Source: JBHFEI01 sp041928815 (GTDB lineage: Bacteria > Pseudomonadota > Alphaproteobacteria > Rhizobiales > Rhizobiaceae). Taken from it: a stretch of DNA of 64,000 nt. The position numbers and the translations under genes were made by a program. The DNA lies in NCBI RefSeq assembly GCF_041928815.1, contig NZ_JBHFEI010000001.1, positions 310,001 to 374,000 of the forward strand. The letters are read 5' to 3'. Below are positions 26,751-34,776 of the stretch, piece after piece. The first letter of the stretch is position 1. Every line of letters begins with the position of its first letter. Below the pieces are notes generated by a model. That model was not told where the DNA came from and did no database searches. It worked only from the letters and a program-made list of their open reading frames with translations.

Positions 26751-27959
26751 ATGACCGACGTCTTCATCTACGACCATGTGCGCACCCCGCGCGGGCGCGG
26801 CAAGAAGGACGGCGCGCTGCACGAGGTGCCGTCGGTCCGGCTCGCGGCCAAGGTGCTGGAGGCGATCCGCGACCGCAACGGTCTGGACACCGCCGAAGTC
26901 GACGACATCATCATGGGTTGCGTCGACCCCGTGATGGATGCCGGCGCCGTCATCGCCAAGGGGGCCGCCTTCGAGGCCGGCTATGCGACGCGGGCGCCGG
27001 GCATGCAGATCTCGCGCTTCTGCGCCTCCGGGCTCGACGCCGTCAACCTTGCGGCGGCCAAGATCGCGCAAGGGGCGGACGATATCGCCATTGCCGGCGG
27101 CGTCGAGAGCATGTCGCGCGTCGGCCTCGGCATGGCGGGCGGCGCCTGGTTCATGGACCCGTCCGTCAACCTGCCGGCCTACTTCATGCCGCAGGGCGTC
27201 TCCGCCGACCTGATCGCCACGAAATACGGGTTTTCCCGCGACGACGTCGATGCCTATGCGGTGGAGAGCCAGAAGCGCGCGGCCCATGCATGGGCGAGCG
27301 GCTATTTCGATCGCTCGGTCGTACCCGTAAAAGACCAGAACGGGCTGACCATTCTCGACCGCGACGAGCACATGCGCCCCGGCACGGACATGCAGGCGCT
27401 GGCGGCGCTGAACCCTTCCTTCCAGATGCCGGGCGAGATGGGAGGCTTCGAATCCGTCGCCATCCAGGCTCATCCCGAGATCGAGCGCCTCACTTATGTC
27501 CACCATGCCGGCAATTCGTCGGGCATCGTCGATGGCGCGGCCGCCGTGCTCATCGGCTCGAAGGCCGGCGGCGAGGCGATGGGGCTGAAACCGAGGGCAA
27601 GAATCCGTGCCTTCGCCAATACCGGCTCCGATCCGGCGCTGATGCTCACCGGCCCCGTCGACGTCACGGAAAAGCTGCTGAAGCGCTCGGGCATGTCGCT
27701 CTCGGACATCGACCTCTTCGAGCTCAACGAAGCCTTCGCCGCCGTGGTGCTGCGCTACCGCCAAGCCTTCGACATTTCCTCCGACATCATCAACGTCAAT
27801 GGCGGAGCGATCGCCATGGGCCATCCGCTCGGCGCCACCGGGGCGATGATCCTCGGCACCGTGCTCGACGAACTGGAACGCCGCGATCTCAACACCGCGC
27901 TGGTGACGCTCTGCATCGGCGCCGGCATGGGCACCGCGACGATCATCGAACGCGTCTGA
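26751..27959 (+). CDS. fadA: Acetyl-CoA C-acyltransferase (beta-oxidation thiolase)
   Basis: A 402-residue thiolase that cleaves 3-ketoacyl-CoA with CoA, the last step of the beta-oxidation cycle. The nucleophile is C91 in SRFCASGLDAV, followed by the conserved VESMSR-type stretch (GGVESMSRVGLGM). The active-site His is in GGAIAMGHPLGATGA and the second Cys is C388 in CIGAGMG. Length is typical. It lies 17 bases upstream of the FadB/FadJ-type gene, whose product would supply its substrate. A biosynthetic role cannot be excluded by sequence but the operon argues for degradation. Confidence 0.94.
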   Translation: MTDVFIYDHVRTPRGRGKKDGALHEVPSVRLAAKVLEAIRDRNGLDTAEVDDIIMGCVDPVMDAGAVIAKGAAFEAGYATRAPGMQISRFCASGLDAVNLAAAKIAQGADDIAIAGGVESMSRVGLGMAGGAWFMDPSVNLPAYFMPQGVSADLIATKYGFSRDDVDAYAVESQKRAAHAWASGYFDRSVVPVKDQNGLTILDRDEHMRPGTDMQALAALNPSFQMPGEMGGFESVAIQAHPEIERLTYVHHAGNSSGIVDGAAAVLIGSKAGGEAMGLKPRARIRAFANTGSDPALMLTGPVDVTEKLLKRSGMSLSDIDLFELNEAFAAVVLRYRQAFDISSDIINVNGGAIAMGHPLGATGAMILGTVLDELERRDLNTALVTLCIGAGMGTATIIERV

Positions 27960-27976
27960 GCCGGGGAGAACAGACT

Positions 27977-30187
27977 ATGACCTACACCAACTTCTCCATC
28001 GAGACCGACGCCGACGGCCTCGCGCTCGTCACCTGGGACATGCCGGGCCGGTCGATGAACGTCATCACCCAGGAGGTGCTGGCGGAACTCGATGCGATCG
28101 TCGATCAGGTCGCCTCGGACGCTGCGGTCAAGGGCGCGGTCGTGACGTCCGGCAAGGCCGCCTTTTCCGGCGGCGCCGATCTTTCGATGATCAAGGGCAT
28201 GTTCTCCTTCTACGAAGAGCAGAAGCGGACAGATCCCGACCACGCGGCGGAAAAGCTGTTCGAGCTCGCCGGCAGCCTCACCCGCGTCTTCCGCAAGCTC
28301 GAAACCTGCGGCAAGCCCTGGGTCGCGGCGATCAACGGCACCTGCATGGGCGGCGCCTTCGAACTGGCGCTCGCCTGCCACGGCCGCGTCGCCGCCAACA
28401 CGGCATCGGTGAAGATCGCCCTTCCCGAGGTCAAGGTCGGCATCTTTCCCGGCGCCGGCGGCACCCAGCGCGTGCCCCGCCTGACCAACACGCAGGACGC
28501 CCTGCAGATGATGACGACCGGCCAGACGCTCACCCCGCAGCGCGCCAGGGCGATGGGCCTCGTCCACGAGATCGTCGATCCGGATAGACTCATCGAGGCG
28601 GCGAAGGCGATGCTGAAGGCGGGCCTGAAGCCCGTCCAGCCCTGGGACGAGCGCGGCTTCAAGGTGCCGGGCGGCGGCGTCTGGACGCCCGCCGGCGGTC
28701 AGCTCTGGCCGGCGGCCTCGGCGATCCTGCGGCGCGAGACCTATGGCAACTTCCCCGGCGCGACGGCGATCCTCAAATGCGTCTATGAAGGCCTGCAACT
28801 GCCCTTCGACACGGCGCTGAAGGTCGAGCAGCGCTATTTCACCGAGATCCTGCAGACGACCGAAGCGTTTTCGATGATCCGCTCGCTGTTCATTTCGATG
28901 CAGGAACTCGGCAAGGGCGCGCGCCGGCCGGCCGGCATTGCGAAATCGCGCTTCGCCAAGATCGGCGTCGTCGGCGCCGGCTTCATGGGCGCGTCGATCG
29001 CCTATGTGACGGCCGCCGCCGGCATTCCGGTGACGCTGATCGACCGCGACATCGCGGCGGCGGAAAAGGGCAAGGCGCATTCGGAAAAGCTGGTGAAGGA
29101 CAGCGTCGGCAAGGGCCGTTTCAGCCAGGAAGAGGGCGAGGCGCTGCTTGCCCGCATCACGCCGTCGGCCGACTATCAGGATCTCGCCGATGCCGGCCTC
29201 GTCATCGAGGCGGTGTTCGAGGACCGGGCGGTCAAGACCGCCGTGATCAAGGCGGTCGAAGCCGTGATCGCGCCGGACGCGATCTTCGCCTCCAACACCT
29301 CCACCCTGCCGATCTCGGGTCTGGCCGAAACCTCGATCCGGCCGGAGCAGTTCATCGGCATCCACTTCTTCTCGCCTGTGGAAAAAATGATGCTGACCGA
29401 GGTGATCCTCGGGGAGAAGACCGGCGACGGGGCGCTGGCGACCGCGCTCGATTTCGTCGCCGCGATCAGGAAGACGCCGATCGTCGTCAACGACACGCGC
29501 GGCTTCTACGTCAACCGCTGCGTCTTCCGCTACATCCACGAAGCCTATGACATGCTGATCGAGGGCGTGCCGCCGGCGATGATCGAGAATGCGGCGAAGA
29601 TGGCCGGCATGCCGGTCGGACCGCTGTCTCTCAACGACGAGGTGGCGATCGATCTCAGCCAGAAGATCCTGAAGGCCTCGATCGCCGATCTCGGCGCGGC
29701 CTCCGTCGATCCGGAGCACATGGCGCTGATCGACCGGATGGTCGACGATCTCGACCGGCGCGGCCGCAAGAACGGCCACGGCTTCTACGAATATCCGGCG
29801 AAGCCCGCGAAGAAATATCTCTGGCCGGAGCTGAAGACCTTCTACCCGCAGCAGCCGGCGGAGGCGGTCGATGTCGAGGTCTTGAAGAGCCGCTTCCTCG
29901 TCACCATCGCGCTGGAGGCGGCCCGCACCGTCGAGGAGGGCATCGTCACCGATCCGCGCGAGGCGGATGTCGGCTCGATCCTCGGCTTCGGCTTTGCGCC
30001 CTATACCGGGGGGACGCTCAGCTATATCGACGGCATGGGCGTGAAGGCCTTCGTCGCGCTCTGCGAACGGCTCGCGGCCGACCACGGCGACCGCTTCCGC
30101 CCGACGGCGCTGCTTGAGGAGATGGCGGCGAAGGGCGAGACCTTCTACGGCCGCTTCGACCCTTACGCGAAGAGCAGGGCGGCCTAA
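27977..30187 (+). CDS. Bifunctional enoyl-CoA hydratase / 3-hydroxyacyl-CoA dehydrogenase
   Basis: A 736-residue FadB/FadJ-type enzyme catalysing hydration of enoyl-CoA and NAD-dependent oxidation to 3-ketoacyl-CoA. The N-terminal crotonase domain (about 1-190) shows the oxyanion-hole pattern FSGGADLSM and CMGGAFELALACHGR, with LPEVKVGIFPGAGGTQRVPR. The dehydrogenase domain starts near residue 330 with the Rossmann fingerprint IGVVGAGFMGASIA and includes ASNTSTLPIS and GIHFFSPVEKMMLTEV. Two C-terminal dehydrogenase domains follow. GGGGAGAA precedes the ATG at 27977. The TAA stop forms the first bases of an interspersed repeat. Confidence 0.94.
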   Translation: MTYTNFSIETDADGLALVTWDMPGRSMNVITQEVLAELDAIVDQVASDAAVKGAVVTSGKAAFSGGADLSMIKGMFSFYEEQKRTDPDHAAEKLFELAGSLTRVFRKLETCGKPWVAAINGTCMGGAFELALACHGRVAANTASVKIALPEVKVGIFPGAGGTQRVPRLTNTQDALQMMTTGQTLTPQRARAMGLVHEIVDPDRLIEAAKAMLKAGLKPVQPWDERGFKVPGGGVWTPAGGQLWPAASAILRRETYGNFPGATAILKCVYEGLQLPFDTALKVEQRYFTEILQTTEAFSMIRSLFISMQELGKGARRPAGIAKSRFAKIGVVGAGFMGASIAYVTAAAGIPVTLIDRDIAAAEKGKAHSEKLVKDSVGKGRFSQEEGEALLARITPSADYQDLADAGLVIEAVFEDRAVKTAVIKAVEAVIAPDAIFASNTSTLPISGLAETSIRPEQFIGIHFFSPVEKMMLTEVILGEKTGDGALATALDFVAAIRKTPIVVNDTRGFYVNRCVFRYIHEAYDMLIEGVPPAMIENAAKMAGMPVGPLSLNDEVAIDLSQKILKASIADLGAASVDPEHMALIDRMVDDLDRRGRKNGHGFYEYPAKPAKKYLWPELKTFYPQQPAEAVDVEVLKSRFLVTIALEAARTVEEGIVTDPREADVGSILGFGFAPYTGGTLSYIDGMGVKAFVALCERLAADHGDRFRPTALLEEMAAKGETFYGRFDPYAKSRAA

Positions 30188-30288
30188 AGCGTGTCTCGCA
30201 AAGGTGTGCAGCAGTCTTGCGAAAAGACACGCGTAGAAACAAAGACCTAAAGCTTACAAGCGAATCTGAAAGATCGCGACACGCTTTA
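30185..30288 (-). repeat. Rhizobial interspersed palindromic repeat, copy 2
   Basis: About 104 bp, inverted relative to the copies at 241 and 54491. It begins with the stop codon of the upstream FadB-type gene (TAAAGCGTGTCTCGCAAAGG) and ends with GATCGCGACACGCTTTA. Outer ends TAAAGCGTGTC and GACACGCTTTA are inverted repeats, and an inner stem GCGTGTCT / AGACACGC with extra pairs CGCAA/TTGCG forms a hairpin directly after the stop. It may stabilise or terminate the beta-oxidation mRNA. Confidence 0.82.
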
Positions 30289-30388
30289 AGCCATGTCCAG
30301 CCGGAGCGGGATCGCTTCGGCGTCGGACACAGCGCAGAAGCCAGAGGAGAGAGCGCTCTGGGGACCCCGCTCACCGGAACGCCTGAGA

Positions 30389-31483
30389 TCACAGCCCCAG
30401 GATCGAGAGCATGACGAAGGTGGCAAAGAGCACGAAATGCGTCATGCCCTCGATCGCATTGGTCTCGCCGTCGTTGAGGTTGATGGCGGCGACGACCAGC
30501 GTGATCGCGACCATCACCGTCTGCACCGGCGTCATCGCCATGATGAAGGGCTGGCCGGTATAGAGCGCGATCGCCTCCATCACCGGCACGGTGAGGATGA
30601 CGGTGGAGAGCGACGCGCCGAGCGCGATGTTGACGACGGCCTGCATCCGGTTGGCGAGCGCGGCCCTCATCGCCGTCAGGATCTCCGGCGCGGCCGAGAT
30701 GGTCGCGACCACGATCGCGGCGATCGCCGGCGGCGCGCCGCTGCCGCGCAGGCCCTCGCCGAGCAGCGTCGACATCATCTCTGCCAGGACGCCGATCACC
30801 ACGATGCCGAGGACGAGGAGGCCGATGGCCCGCGTCACCGGTTCCTCCTCCTCCGTCCCGTGCTCCGCGGCGGAGGCGGCGCGCGGCGCGCGCGGATAGG
30901 CATAGGAGAAGAAATAGCTGTGCGCGCCCACCTGCATGCGCAGGAACAGCGTGTAGAGCAGGATCATCGCGCCGATGGTGAAGGCGGAATAGAAATGCCA
31001 TTTCGCCTGCGGGATGAATTCCGGCACCACCATCGAAATGCCCATCGCCGTCAGGATCATCACGCTGTAGGTGCGGCTGGAATCGTCGTTGTAGGGCTGC
31101 TCGCCGTGCTTCAGGCCGCCGAGAAGCGCGGCAAGGCCGAGGATGCCGTTGATGTCGAGCATGACGGCGGCGTAGATCGTGTCGCGGACCAGCGTCGGCG
31201 AGCTTTCCCCGCCCATCATGATCGCCAGGATGATCACCTCGACGAGCACCGCCGACAGCGTCAGGATCATCGTGCCGTAGGGATCGCCGACCCTGGCGGC
31301 CAGCACCTCGGCATGGTGGGCGACGCGCATGGAGGCGGCGACGATCGCGACGATCAAAAGCCCCGCACCGATGAGCGCCGTCATTCGTCCCGCGTCGAGC
31401 AATGTGTGCTCGGCCATGGCCCCGGCCGCGGCGGCGAGGATGGCCGCGATCAGCAGGCGTTCGGATTTCAGGATGGACAGCAT
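30389..31483 (-). CDS. chaA: Calcium/proton antiporter, ChaA type
   Basis: A 364-residue inner-membrane cation/proton exchanger of the CaCA superfamily, with about ten helices. The first alpha-repeat reads MILTLSAVLVEVIILAIMM with the conserved acidic residue in the helix; the second includes IAAIVVATISAAPEILTAMR with the matching Glu. An acidic linker (HGTEEEEPVTR) separates the halves. E. coli ChaA (366 residues) exports calcium and sodium or potassium at alkaline pH. The GTG at 31519 would add 12 residues; the ATG at 31483 fits the family length. It is divergent from the S24 regulator gene. Confidence 0.9.
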   Translation of the reverse strand: MLSILKSERLLIAAILAAAAGAMAEHTLLDAGRMTALIGAGLLIVAIVAASMRVAHHAEVLAARVGDPYGTMILTLSAVLVEVIILAIMMGGESSPTLVRDTIYAAVMLDINGILGLAALLGGLKHGEQPYNDDSSRTYSVMILTAMGISMVVPEFIPQAKWHFYSAFTIGAMILLYTLFLRMQVGAHSYFFSYAYPRAPRAASAAEHGTEEEEPVTRAIGLLVLGIVVIGVLAEMMSTLLGEGLRGSGAPPAIAAIVVATISAAPEILTAMRAALANRMQAVVNIALGASLSTVILTVPVMEAIALYTGQPFIMAMTPVQTVMVAITLVVAAINLNDGETNAIEGMTHFVLFATFVMLSILGL

Positions 31484-31756
31484 GGGAAAACTCGCTGGGA
31501 TCGACGGAATAGGGCGCACCCGTGAACGGTCCGCCGGGCAATCGTCCGGAACACCTTCCTTCTTTGTTTTAAAGTGATCGCCGATGCAAGGGCGGATGGA
31601 CCGTTTGCCACCGGTCTGTCCTTAGGTCCCACGCCGAGACGCCTGCGAATTCAGGATTATTTTCCTCTCCATATTTACTCAGGGAACCGCTTCGGCTAGG
31701 GTATCCCATGCTCGTTCCCGCACCGTTCGGGCGTGCCGGCCTTTCCGGGATCCAGG

Positions 31757-32422
31757 ATGCTTTCACACGACCGCATATGGGGCGCGATCGATGCGCTCGC
31801 CGAAAGCCACCAGCTTTCCCCCTCCGGTCTCGCGCGCCGCGCCGGTCTCGACCCGACCGCGTTCAACAAGTCGAAGCGCCAGTCCGGCGATGGCCGCGAG
31901 CGCTGGCCGTCGACGGAATCGATCGCCAAGGTGCTGGAGGCGACCGGCGCCTCCCTGGAACAGTTCATGGAACTGATGCGCCCGGCGCCCCCCGCCTCCG
32001 GCCTGCCGGAGGGAAGCTTTCCGCCGCAGGCCGGCTCGATCCCGCTGCTGGGCTTCGCCCAGGCCGGGTCGGGCGGCTTCTTCGACGATGGCGGCTTTCC
32101 GGCGGGACAGGGATGGGACATCGTCGAGTTCCCGAAGAGCCCCACGGAGCAGACGGGGGTCTACGCGCTGGAGATCCAGGGCGACAGCATGGCGCCGCTC
32201 TACCGCGACGGCGACGTGCTGATCGTCGACCCGGGCGCGCAGGTGCGGCGCGGCGACCGCATCGTGCTGAAGACCCGCGACGGCGAGGTCATGGCGAAGA
32301 TCCTGCTGCGCCGTTCGCCCCGCAGCATCGAACTCCTGTCGCTCAACCCCGAGCATCCGAACCGCAGCTTCGACCTTGCCGATGTCGAATGGATCGCCCG
32401 GATCATCTGGGCCAGCCAGTGA
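31757..32422 (+). CDS. XRE-LexA-like S24 peptidase transcriptional regulator
   Basis: A 221-residue protein with an N-terminal helix-turn-helix (about residues 5-70, LSPSGLARRAGLDPTAFNKSK) and a C-terminal S24 LexA/CI-type self-cleavage domain. A potential Ala-Gly cleavage site is at 103-104 (FAQAGSGG), the serine is S144 in GDSMAPLY and the lysine is K181 in VMAKIL, so the catalytic pair appears intact. Phage CI repressors share this layout, but no phage genes surround it and its composition matches its neighbours, so it is probably a resident regulator. Whether it answers to RecA is unknown. The ATG at 31757 is preferred over a GTG at 31733. Confidence 0.87.
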   Translation: MLSHDRIWGAIDALAESHQLSPSGLARRAGLDPTAFNKSKRQSGDGRERWPSTESIAKVLEATGASLEQFMELMRPAPPASGLPEGSFPPQAGSIPLLGFAQAGSGGFFDDGGFPAGQGWDIVEFPKSPTEQTGVYALEIQGDSMAPLYRDGDVLIVDPGAQVRRGDRIVLKTRDGEVMAKILLRRSPRSIELLSLNPEHPNRSFDLADVEWIARIIWASQ

Positions 32423-32468
32423 TGCGGACGCGGCAACCGGGCCTCCGCGCCCTAGGATCATTTTCCTG

Positions 32469-33263
32469 ATGCGTGGGCAGATGTTTCTCTCCGCCGGCCA
32501 TGGCGTGGCGATCCTCGCCTTTCTCGGCCTGCTCGCCGCCGGCAGCGTCCGCATCGGCGCGCGCGAGGCGGACCCGTCCACGACCTTCGTGCTCGAGACG
32601 CCGGACGGCGACGGGGCGGAGGTCGATCCCCCGGGAACGCCGTCCGAAGATCCCATGCCTTTCGACGCAGGGACGATGCCACCGGCAACCGACGAGGCGG
32701 TGGAGAGCGCACCCTTGCGCGAGGTGCCGGCCGACCCAGGCGTGGACGCCAGGGACGGCACGCCGCTCGAACGGGTCGCGCCGCGCCCCGCCGCGTCCGG
32801 CACACAGGGTGAGGCGCCGGCGAAGCCGGTGCTCCTTGCCCGTCCGGTGCCGCTCAATGCCGGGTTGATCGCCTTCGATCACAGCCGGCGGCTGCAGCTC
32901 GACGGGATCGAGCCGCAGGATGCGGCGCGGCGCTGCGGTGCCGACGAATGGCCCTGCGGCGCGCTCGGCCGGACGGCGTTCCGCAACTTCCTCCGCGGCC
33001 GCTCGATCGCCTGCGACGTGCCCTCCGCCACCTGGGAGGAGACGGTGACGGCCCGGTGCACGGTTGCCGGCCAGGACCTCGCCGAATGGCTCGTGCGCAA
33101 CGGCTGGGCCGAAGCCGGTCCCGGCTCCGCCTTCGCCGAGGCGGGGGACGACGCGCGGGCGGCCGGCCTCGGCATCTTCGGCACGGACCCGCGCCGGCGG
33201 CCGGTCCAGCCGTCGCCGCTGCCGCCGATCATGCCCGAGGACGGCGCGACGGACACCTTGTAA
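32469..33263 (+). CDS. Membrane-anchored thermonuclease-like (SNase) protein
   Basis: A 264-residue protein with an N-terminal membrane helix (MFLSAGHGVAILAFLGLLAAG), a Pro/Glu/Asp-rich low-complexity linker (about 35-130) and a C-terminal staphylococcal-nuclease-like domain (about 140-245). The SNase pattern is seen as LQLDGIEPQDAARRC, ALGRTAFRNFLRG and the late AEWLVRNGWAEAGP. Most catalytic Arg/Glu/Asp positions of true nucleases are not clearly kept, and three cysteines suggest an extracytoplasmic disulfide, so nuclease activity is doubtful. It lies 46 bases after the S24 regulator gene and may be co-transcribed. Confidence 0.78.
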   Translation: MRGQMFLSAGHGVAILAFLGLLAAGSVRIGAREADPSTTFVLETPDGDGAEVDPPGTPSEDPMPFDAGTMPPATDEAVESAPLREVPADPGVDARDGTPLERVAPRPAASGTQGEAPAKPVLLARPVPLNAGLIAFDHSRRLQLDGIEPQDAARRCGADEWPCGALGRTAFRNFLRGRSIACDVPSATWEETVTARCTVAGQDLAEWLVRNGWAEAGPGSAFAEAGDDARAAGLGIFGTDPRRRPVQPSPLPPIMPEDGATDTL

Positions 33264-33324
33264 AGCGGCCCCGCGCTTCCCACACTGAAAGGCGCTCTCC
33301 ACACTCCAACAGGATCCTTCCCGC

Positions 33325-33732
33325 ATGAAAACGCTCAGCCACCACGACGCCCTCGTCTATGTCATGGTGACGATGTCGGCCGTCGACAGGACGATGACTG
33401 ACCAGGAACTCGCCCGCATCGGCCGCCTCTGCCGCTTCCTGCCGGTCTTCGACGGTTTCGACGACGAACGGCTCGTCGCCGTGTCGCGCGAATGCGGCGC
33501 GCTGCTCGCCGGGGCGGAGGGTCTCGACATCGTTCTCGAAGTGATCCGCGAGGCGCTGCCGCCGCGCCTCTTCGACACGGCCTATGCGCTCGCCGTCGAA
33601 ATCGCCGCCGCCGATCTTTCAGTGCGCGACGAGGAGATCCGACTCCTGCAACTCTTGCGCGACCGGCTCGGCCTCGACAAGCTGACCTGCGCCGCGATCG
33701 AACGCAGCGCGATCGCGAGGTTCCGCGCCTGA
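33325..33732 (+). CDS. TerB-like (tellurite resistance family) protein
   Basis: A 135-residue, all-helical cytosolic protein of the TerB superfamily. The paired acidic-helix pattern is visible as VTMSAVDRTMTDQELARIG in the first half and VEIAAADLSVRDEEIRLLQLL in the second, each with the Asp-rich metal-binding turn typical of TerB. These proteins bind divalent metal and are linked to stress or membrane functions, but the role of stand-alone rhizobial members is unknown. It starts 61 bases after the nuclease-like gene and ends just before a type-2 interspersed repeat. Confidence 0.86.
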   Translation: MKTLSHHDALVYVMVTMSAVDRTMTDQELARIGRLCRFLPVFDGFDDERLVAVSRECGALLAGAEGLDIVLEVIREALPPRLFDTAYALAVEIAAADLSVRDEEIRLLQLLRDRLGLDKLTCAAIERSAIARFRA

Positions 33733-33736
33733 GGTC

Positions 33737-33837
33737 TCAGTCCGATCCAATCGAATCAGAACGACGCTCCCAGCGCTCTGTTTTGAAGCATGGTCTTGCG
33801 GAGGATCCCCGTTCCACTCCGTCCGGATGATGCTCCA
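33737..33837 (+). repeat. Second-type rhizobial interspersed repeat (diverged)
   Basis: The stretch CAGTCCGATCCAATCGAATC, followed by AGAACGACGCTCC, CTCTGTTTTG, AAGCATGGTCTTGC and ending GATGATGCTCC, matches a repeat type I recognise from rhizobial genomes (normally ending in a GCGGGACATGCTC-type stretch). It is a different family from the copies at 241, 30185 and 54491 although both share the CTTGC core. The right half has diverged. It lies between the convergent TerB and solute-binding protein genes. Confidence 0.55.
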
Positions 33838-33854
33838 AGGCCACGCAGAGGCGA

Positions 33855-34730
33855 TCAGTAGATGCCGTCCGGGAAATAGCGCAGATAGAGATCCGCGAGT
33901 CGCCCCTGACGCGACAGCGCGAGCAGCGCGTGGTCGAGCGCCTGCGTCAGCAGCGGCGCATCGCGGCGATGCAGGATCGCAAGCCCCTCGCCGAGGAAAC
34001 GCTGGGAGACATAGGCGCCGTCGATGAGGCTGCAGCAGCCGGCGGCCTCGGTGCTCGCGACCCAGAAGGAGAGCTGCACGCCGTCGGAAAAGGCGGCGGC
34101 CACCTCTCCCATGCGCAAGGCCGACAGCATGGCGCCGCGCGCCGGAAAGGCGCGGGCGTTCAGCTTGGGGAAGAAGGCGCGGAACATCGCCTCATGCGTC
34201 GTTCCCGCGACCACGCCCACCGGCTTCCCCGCAAGGCCTGCGACATCGCCCTTACCGCCGGCCGCCTTCGTGTTGACCGCGAAGCGGGCCGGAAGCTGCA
34301 TGTAGGGCCGCGAGAAGGCGTAGCGCCCGCGCAGCTCCGGCGTGACCGCGATGCCGGCGATGATCGCCTCCCCCTCGCCCGCATCGAGCGCCGGGCGCAG
34401 CTCGTCGAAGGGCAGCGCCTGGATCTGGCATTTCGCCTCGATCTCCAGCTCCCGGCAGATCTCGCGCGCGAGATCGACATGGAAGCCCGACAGCTTCCCC
34501 GACTGGTCGATGAAATTGAAGGGCGGGAAATCCACCGTCGTCAGGAAGCGCAGCCGCGCCAGGGGCGTGAGATCCGGCTGGGCGATGCGCTCGCGCGCGT
34601 CGAAGAGCAGCGGCAAGGCCGGTCGCGCCGGATCCTGCGCCCGAGCCTGCGGCAGGCAGAATGCGGACATTGCGGAGACAAGCACGAAAAGCCCGTAAAA
34701 TCTTAGGGATGTCCGGAACGGGTTTGGCAT
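33855..34730 (-). CDS. Periplasmic amino-acid-type solute-binding protein
   Basis: A 291-residue SBP_bac_3-type protein. A signal peptide (RFYGLFVLVSAMSAFCLPQARA) is followed by the characteristic first domain: FLTTVDFPPFNFIDQSGKLS, GFHVDLAREICRELEI, and MQLPARFAVN before the second domain GKPVGVVAGTTHE. No permease or ATPase genes are adjacent, so it may serve a distant ABC transporter or act as a sensor. The ATG at 34730 lies 47 bases from the divergent glycosyltransferase start; an ATG at 34778 would make the two genes overlap at their 5' ends and disrupt the signal peptide, so it is not preferred. Confidence 0.88.
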   Translation of the reverse strand: MPNPFRTSLRFYGLFVLVSAMSAFCLPQARAQDPARPALPLLFDARERIAQPDLTPLARLRFLTTVDFPPFNFIDQSGKLSGFHVDLAREICRELEIEAKCQIQALPFDELRPALDAGEGEAIIAGIAVTPELRGRYAFSRPYMQLPARFAVNTKAAGGKGDVAGLAGKPVGVVAGTTHEAMFRAFFPKLNARAFPARGAMLSALRMGEVAAAFSDGVQLSFWVASTEAAGCCSLIDGAYVSQRFLGEGLAILHRRDAPLLTQALDHALLALSRQGRLADLYLRYFPDGIY

Positions 34731-34776
34731 TATCTTCAAGGACCGGGAATGCCGCGTCGGCGGGAGTTGCGGAGGC

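Noticed and set aside
31757..32422. S24 regulator as a phage CI repressor marking a prophage
   Set aside because: Neighbouring genes are chromosomal, composition is normal and no phage genes are present.
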